Assembly: GCA_039944535.1 (NCBI GenBank)
Contig: JBDUYP010000023.1
Span: 62,001 to 126,000, forward strand
Length of the DNA: 64,000 nucleotides
Source of the DNA: JAMZMI01 sp039944535
GTDB taxonomy: Bacteria; Bacteroidota; Bacteroidia; Cytophagales; Cyclobacteriaceae
Direction: 5' to 3'
Shown here one piece after another: positions 60,289 through 64,000 of this stretch. Below the pieces are notes generated by a model, which was not told the DNA's origin, ran no database searches, and saw nothing but the letters and a program-made list of their open reading frames with translations. Positions within the stretch are counted from its first letter, which is position 1. The number at the start of each line of letters is the position of its first letter. The translations under genes were made by a program, and so were the position numbers.

Positions 60289-61084
60289 TGTAAAGGTTGA
60301 AATAAGATTCTTCAAAGTTTTCTCCTTTTTCGATTGTATCGATTTTATTTTCAGTTGAAATGTCAGCGATAAGCTTTTTGAAACTATCAGTAGATTCTTC
60401 ATTGGCGTTAATCACAGCATCTGCATATTCGACACCCATTTTAATGAAACCGTCGTAATCGGCAGTTTTAAGTGGATGCAACATGCTGTCATCAATGTCA
60501 ATCATTTTTACTTTATCCAACAAATCATCCCCAAATTTATGGGTAAACGTGTTGTTATAAATAGTAAATACGGTTTTTGAATCTTTAAATATTGGATCGT
60601 TCTTATAAGTGTTTTGAACATACAGCGGAATCAAGCTTGTCATCCAGTCATTGCAGTGAATGATGTCAGGTGCCCATCCCAATTTTTTTACCGTTTCTAA
60701 AACGCCTTTGCAGAAAAATATTGCGCGCTCGTCATTATCTTCATAGAAGTTATCCTCTTTGTCGAAGAATACAGATTTTCTGTGGAAGTAGTCTTCGTTA
60801 TCGATGAAATATACCTGAAGTTTTGCGTTTGGAATTGAAGCTACTTTAATGATAAGTGGCTTTTCCTCATCTCCTATAGAGATATTGATACCAGACAATC
60901 TCACAACCTCGTGAAGTCTGTTTTTTCTTTCGTTTATTAATCCGAATCTAGGAACCAAAATCCTAATCTCCATTCCTCTTTCCTGCATTGCCTGCGGGAG
61001 CCTTCTCACAAAGTCTGCAACCTCCGTTGTTTTCAAAAACGGGTTGATTTCACTTGCGACATAGAGGATTCTTAAGTTTGACAT
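60272..61084 (-). CDS. Glycogen-synthase-like (GT5) N-domain protein with lost substrate motif
   Basis: A 270-residue protein aligned to the first Rossmann domain of GT5 glycogen/starch synthases (LRILYVASEINPFLKTTE, FFCKGVLETVKKLGWAPDIIHCNDW, the LKTADYDGFIKMGVEYADAVINAN region). The ADP-glucose motif, KTGGL in GlgA (15-20), reads KTTEV here (18-22), so both glycines are gone, and the entire C-terminal GT-B domain is missing. It is therefore probably not an active synthase. Start ATG 61084. It lies divergent from panC by 107 bases; a small GT5-like protein beside panC recurs in Bacteroidota. It may bind a sugar nucleotide or be regulatory. Confidence 0.8.
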   Translation of the reverse strand: MSNLRILYVASEINPFLKTTEVADFVRRLPQAMQERGMEIRILVPRFGLINERKNRLHEVVRLSGINISIGDEEKPLIIKVASIPNAKLQVYFIDNEDYFHRKSVFFDKEDNFYEDNDERAIFFCKGVLETVKKLGWAPDIIHCNDWMTSLIPLYVQNTYKNDPIFKDSKTVFTIYNNTFTHKFGDDLLDKVKMIDIDDSMLHPLKTADYDGFIKMGVEYADAVINANEESTDSFKKLIADISTENKIDTIEKGENFEESYFNLYNDLVS

Positions 61085-61191
61085 AGATGTGCTATTTTGT
61101 TGAGGATACTCGAAAATGACCCCAAAATTACCATATTTTTGCCATATAATCAACGTTTTCAATAAGTTAGAAAACTTTAACCCAAGCTTCA

Positions 61192-62043
61192 ATGCATGTC
61201 ATAACCTCACCCCGGCTCCTTTCAGAGCTACTGTTTTCAGCGCGAAGGAGCGGTAGCTCAGTGGGTTTGGTACCTACAATGGGTGCCTTGCACAGAGGGC
61301 ATATGCGGTTGATCAAAGAAAGCCTAAAAGCGAATGACATCACCGTGGTTAGCCTTTTTGTGAATCCACTGCAGTTCAATAAAGCGGAGGATCTTGAGAA
61401 GTACCCAAGGCCATTTGAAGAGGACAGGGTGATGCTTGCCGAACAAGGGGTTGATGTGCTATATGCCCCATCGGAAAAAGAGATGTATCCTGAAAAACCT
61501 TTGGTAAATATTTCATTTGGGGATTTGGGTAATGCAATGGAAGGCAAATTTAGGCCTGGTCATTTTGACGGAGTTGGACTGGTAGTATCTAAGCTTTTGA
61601 ATCAAATCAACCCGGATAGGGCATACTTTGGACTTAAAGATTTGCAACAGTTTTTGTTGGTCAAGCGGCTCGTGAGAGATCTTTCGATGCAGGTGGACAT
61701 AATTGGGGTGCCTACTGTTCGCGCAGAGTCAGGTTTGGCACTTTCATCGCGCAATGTCAGGCTTTCTCCAGAAGGTCTGGAAAAAGCCGCATATATTTTT
61801 CAGGGCTTAAATCTTTCAGAGGAGCTTATTCGCAAGGGAATTGACTTTGATGAAACTAAATCGCGGGTTATTGCTTTTTATAGTAGGATTGAAGGTCTGC
61901 AGATTGAATATTTTGAATTTGTGAATCCCGCTAATCTTCAATACCAGGAAGGAAAATGGAGCGGGCAGGGGCTTGCTGTTTGTGTTGCAGCCTATGTGGA
62001 AGGTGTAAGATTAATTGATAACTTATATTTGCGCCAAGATTGA
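61192..62043 (+). CDS. panC: Pantothenate synthetase (pantoate-beta-alanine ligase)
   Basis: Joins pantoate and beta-alanine with ATP to make pantothenate, for coenzyme A. Class I-type adenylyltransferase signatures are GLVPTMGALHRGHMRL (with HxGH at 34-37), FFGLKDLQQ-like segment AYFGLKDLQQF (about 142-152) and the KMSKS-like ALSSRN (about 182-187). The 283 residues are standard. It is followed by panD with a small overlap, so the last pantothenate steps are co-expressed. The start ATG 61192 lies 107 bases from the divergent GT5-like gene. Confidence 0.95.
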   Translation: MHVITSPRLLSELLFSARRSGSSVGLVPTMGALHRGHMRLIKESLKANDITVVSLFVNPLQFNKAEDLEKYPRPFEEDRVMLAEQGVDVLYAPSEKEMYPEKPLVNISFGDLGNAMEGKFRPGHFDGVGLVVSKLLNQINPDRAYFGLKDLQQFLLVKRLVRDLSMQVDIIGVPTVRAESGLALSSRNVRLSPEGLEKAAYIFQGLNLSEELIRKGIDFDETKSRVIAFYSRIEGLQIEYFEFVNPANLQYQEGKWSGQGLAVCVAAYVEGVRLIDNLYLRQD

Positions 62044-62051
62044 GAGAAGGT

Positions 62052-62399
62052 ATGTATATAGAGGTACTAAAGTCAAAGATCCATCGTGTTAAAACTACAG
62101 AAGCAGAGTTGCATTATGTGGGTTCTATCGCAATAGACGAAGATTTGATGGATGCTGCCAGTATCGTTGAAAACGAAAAAGTGCAGATTGTAAATATTAA
62201 TAATGGTGAGCGTCTGGAGACATACGTGATCAAAGGTAAGCGAGGTACCGGGCAAATTTGTCTCAATGGCCCTGCTGCTCGCAAAGTTCAGGTGGGAGAT
62301 ATAATTATTATTATATCATACTGCTCCATTGAAGCTGAAGAGGCTAAGTCTCACAAACCCACGCTTATTTTTCCTACTGAAAGTAACAAACTGGCCTGA
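62052..62399 (+). CDS. panD: Aspartate 1-decarboxylase
   Basis: Produces beta-alanine for PanC; the proenzyme self-cleaves between G24 and S25 (YVGSIAI), forming the pyruvoyl group from Ser25. K9 (LKSKI) and Y58-type residues follow the family. The start is ATG 62052 (115 residues), preceded by GAGAGAAGG; a TTG at 62040 would add four residues. One base overlap with the next gene. Standard length. Confidence 0.93.
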   Translation: MYIEVLKSKIHRVKTTEAELHYVGSIAIDEDLMDAASIVENEKVQIVNINNGERLETYVIKGKRGTGQICLNGPAARKVQVGDIIIIISYCSIEAEEAKSHKPTLIFPTESNKLA

Positions 62400-63433
62400 T
62401 GACCAATAGAGTCGTTTCTGTACTCAAGTATGTTGGTTCACTCGGTTTGGCTGCAGTCTTGCTTTATTTCGCCTTTAGAAATGTAGAATGGCAAGACTTT
62501 TTAGAAAAGGCTAAGACAGTAGATTACACCTGGGTTGTAATATCAATCGTCCTTTCGTTGGTTTCTTATATTTCTCGAGCATATAGGTGGAACATCCTGC
62601 TTCATCCAATGGGGCACACTGGCCTATCCACTTACCGAACCACTTTGGCGATTCTTATCGGCTATCTGGCCAATCTGGCTTTTCCAAGGTTAGGGGAAAT
62701 TACGCGCTGCGGAATCCTTAAGCGCAGCGACGATGTTCCGGTTTCGTCCGCACTGGGTACGGTCATAACCGAACGTGTGATTGACCTGTTCACGTTATTG
62801 ACTTTGTTGCTTTTTACCCTCATTGTTGAATATGACAGACTTATCACTTTCCTGAGGGAGCTGTTTGGTTTTTCAGAAGACGGAGTTATTGGCACATCGG
62901 TGGGGGAGGACTTTTATTGGAAACTCGGAATTGGGTTGGTGATCCTGCTTGTCTTAGTTGGGGTGTTGATCATTCTGGCAAAAAGGGCAGGAGGTAAAGT
63001 AAAGGCCTTCATCCGTGAACTCTATGAGGGGGTTATTTCATTAAGAAAAATTGACAACCTGCCAGGCTTCATTATATCTACAGTGGTGCTTTGGGTGGTT
63101 TACTACTTCATGTCATATCTGATAATCTTTTCCTTACCAGAAACGGCTCATCTCGACTGGATGGTAGGAGTGATGTTACTTGTGACAGGTGGGATAGCCC
63201 TGGCCATCCCGGTTCAGGGCGGTTTTGGCACATATCACACTTTAATTAGTGCCATGTTGGCATTGTATGCTGTCGAGAAAACAACTGGTGTATTTCTTGC
63301 TACCCTACTTCATACCTCGCAGGTGGTAGCAATTGCCGCGTTTGGTGGGGTTGCTTTATTGCTTTCTCTTTTTATTAAGAATCCTGATAAGAAGGATGTA
63401 GAGGAAGTTAAAAAAGCAACAGCCGAAGGTTAA
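62399..63433 (+). CDS. Lysylphosphatidylglycerol synthase transmembrane region/UPF0104 (flippase-like) family protein
   Basis: A 344-residue inner-membrane protein with about eight helices. The start MTNRVVSVLKYVGSLGLAAVLLYFAFRNVEW and the R-A-YRWNILLHPMG/RLGEITRC motifs match the YbhN/AglD family, predicted lipid- or polyprenyl-phosphate-linked sugar flippases. No synthetase domain. The ATG overlaps the panD stop by one base, so it is cotranscribed, yet its function is unrelated to pantothenate; this order (panC-panD-UPF0104) is common in Bacteroidota. Confidence 0.82.
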   Translation: MTNRVVSVLKYVGSLGLAAVLLYFAFRNVEWQDFLEKAKTVDYTWVVISIVLSLVSYISRAYRWNILLHPMGHTGLSTYRTTLAILIGYLANLAFPRLGEITRCGILKRSDDVPVSSALGTVITERVIDLFTLLTLLLFTLIVEYDRLITFLRELFGFSEDGVIGTSVGEDFYWKLGIGLVILLVLVGVLIILAKRAGGKVKAFIRELYEGVISLRKIDNLPGFIISTVVLWVVYYFMSYLIIFSLPETAHLDWMVGVMLLVTGGIALAIPVQGGFGTYHTLISAMLALYAVEKTTGVFLATLLHTSQVVAIAAFGGVALLLSLFIKNPDKKDVEEVKKATAEG

Positions 63434-63497
63434 TTTCGTATTCCACTTAAGTAGGTTTAATTTCAAAAAAAAACAATAATATAAAACATTATAAACG

Positions 63498-64000
63498 ATG
63501 CTTTTTATAATAATTATAGGGTTTATGATAGCCAGTCTCATAGTGAGCACCAGGCTAAAAAATAAGTTTAAGAAATACGCTCAAACACCGCTTTCCACTG
63601 GTTTATCAGGAAAGGAAATTGCCGAGCTAATGCTGGCCGATCATAAGATTCACGATGTGTCTGTTGTTTCTGTTCCGGGCAAATTGACGGATCACTACAA
63701 CCCTGCTAACAAGACGGTGAATTTATCTCCGGAAGTATATGAAGGAAGAAACGCAGCAGCGGCTGCCGTGGCTTCACACGAGTGCGGTCACGCAGTGCAG
63801 CATGCCACTGCCTATAGTTTTCTTGAATTTAGATCAGCAATGGTGCCTGTACAAAACATCAGTGCCAAGATCATCAACTTTGTATTTATGGCCATGTTTT
63901 TAGGAGCATTCTTATTGCCAAGTGTACTTCCTTTTCAAACTGCCATATTGATCATCATTGCATGTTATTCGGTTTTCACCTTGTTTTCGTTTGTGACCTT
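63498..64000 (+). CDS. Zinc metallopeptidase, YugP family (incomplete at the right edge)
   Basis: The first 167 codons are present; the gene runs off the window. It begins MLFIIIIGFMIASLIVSTRLKNKF, a membrane anchor. Then SHECGHAVQHAT (about 94-105) is the HExxH-type zinc site written HECGH, and further hydrophobic segments follow (KIINFVFMAMFLGAFLLPS and a last one at the edge). This fits the YugP/DUF4538-like neutral zinc metallopeptidases of unknown role. The stop codon is not visible, so length cannot be judged. It starts 64 bases after the UPF0104 gene. Confidence 0.85.
   Translation, partial: MLFIIIIGFMIASLIVSTRLKNKFKKYAQTPLSTGLSGKEIAELMLADHKIHDVSVVSVPGKLTDHYNPANKTVNLSPEVYEGRNAAAAAVASHECGHAVQHATAYSFLEFRSAMVPVQNISAKIINFVFMAMFLGAFLLPSVLPFQTAILIIIACYSVFTLFSFVT

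Noticed and set aside
1..64000. tRNA, rRNA, insertion sequences, prophage, CRISPR arrays
   Set aside because: None seen in the gene-free stretches; no transposase, integrase or Cas-like protein among the readable genes.

Overview
The window is an ordinary chromosomal segment of a Bacteroidota bacterium, most likely a Cytophagales member (a marine Reichenbachiella/Fulvivirga-like organism is a guess). Evidence: a full-length SprA (type IX secretion/gliding), several Bacteroidota-only families (DUF4249, DUF4270, DUF4292, DUF4374, DUF4837, DUF1599, BT_3928-type DoxX proteins), TonB-dependent receptors with an N-terminal carboxypeptidase-regulatory-like domain, and promoters of the Bacteroidota type (TTTG, about 19 bases, then TAnnTTTG). 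No tRNA, rRNA, insertion sequence, prophage or CRISPR array was seen. Genes are tightly packed with many 1-17 base overlaps, and TTG and GTG starts are frequent.

Layout. 0-3.7 kb: threonine aldolase, KdsC phosphatase, an alpha/beta hydrolase and SucD. 3.7-6.5 kb: a methionine operon (metY-metX) whose leader carries a good promoter, a SAM-I-type riboswitch and a 34-codon reading frame ending in a cysteine cluster. 6.6-10.4 kb: a TonB-dependent receptor with its DUF4249 lipoprotein, then a small lipoprotein. 10.5-12.7 kb (minus strand): MATE exporter, Nudix hydrolase and two tiny membrane proteins. 12.8-17.0 kb: release factor 3, an RluA-type pseudouridine synthase, and the PabB/PabC pair for p-aminobenzoate. 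17.4-22.4 kb (minus): an iron/siderophore cassette (TonB receptor, DUF4374 lipoprotein, PepSY reductase-like protein) with related terminator hairpins at both borders. 22.6-25.6 kb (minus): proS-nfeD-floA. 25.7-28.7 kb: a secreted low-complexity protein and a FadL-like outer-membrane protein. 28.7-32.7 kb: aroK, BT_3928-like and DUF1599 genes divergent from folP-cdaA (folate, c-di-AMP).

33-44 kb (plus): a long envelope block: enoyl-CoA hydratase, Wzx-like flippase, nucleotidyltransferase, TPR protein, DUF4292 lipoprotein, an EnvC-like degenerate LytM protein, TatA, GatA, MltD-like transglycosylase and DUF4837. 44-56 kb: maeB-ruvA-sprA-gcvH-vanZ-tonB, closed by a strong terminator. 56-61 kb (minus): a DUF3445 haem protein, GlmS, a DUF4270 lipoprotein and a short glycogen-synthase-like protein that has lost the nucleotide-sugar motif. 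61-64 kb: panC-panD, a flippase-like membrane protein, and a zinc metallopeptidase cut by the window edge.

The most interesting items are the cysteine-cluster leader reading frame behind the SAM riboswitch, two degenerate enzymes likely reused as regulatory or structural proteins (the GT5-like protein and the EnvC-like LytM protein), the duplicated terminator hairpin and operator-like sites around the iron cassette, and a palindrome at 12.76 kb that makes two back-to-back promoters. All functional statements rest on reading motifs by eye; no database search was run.
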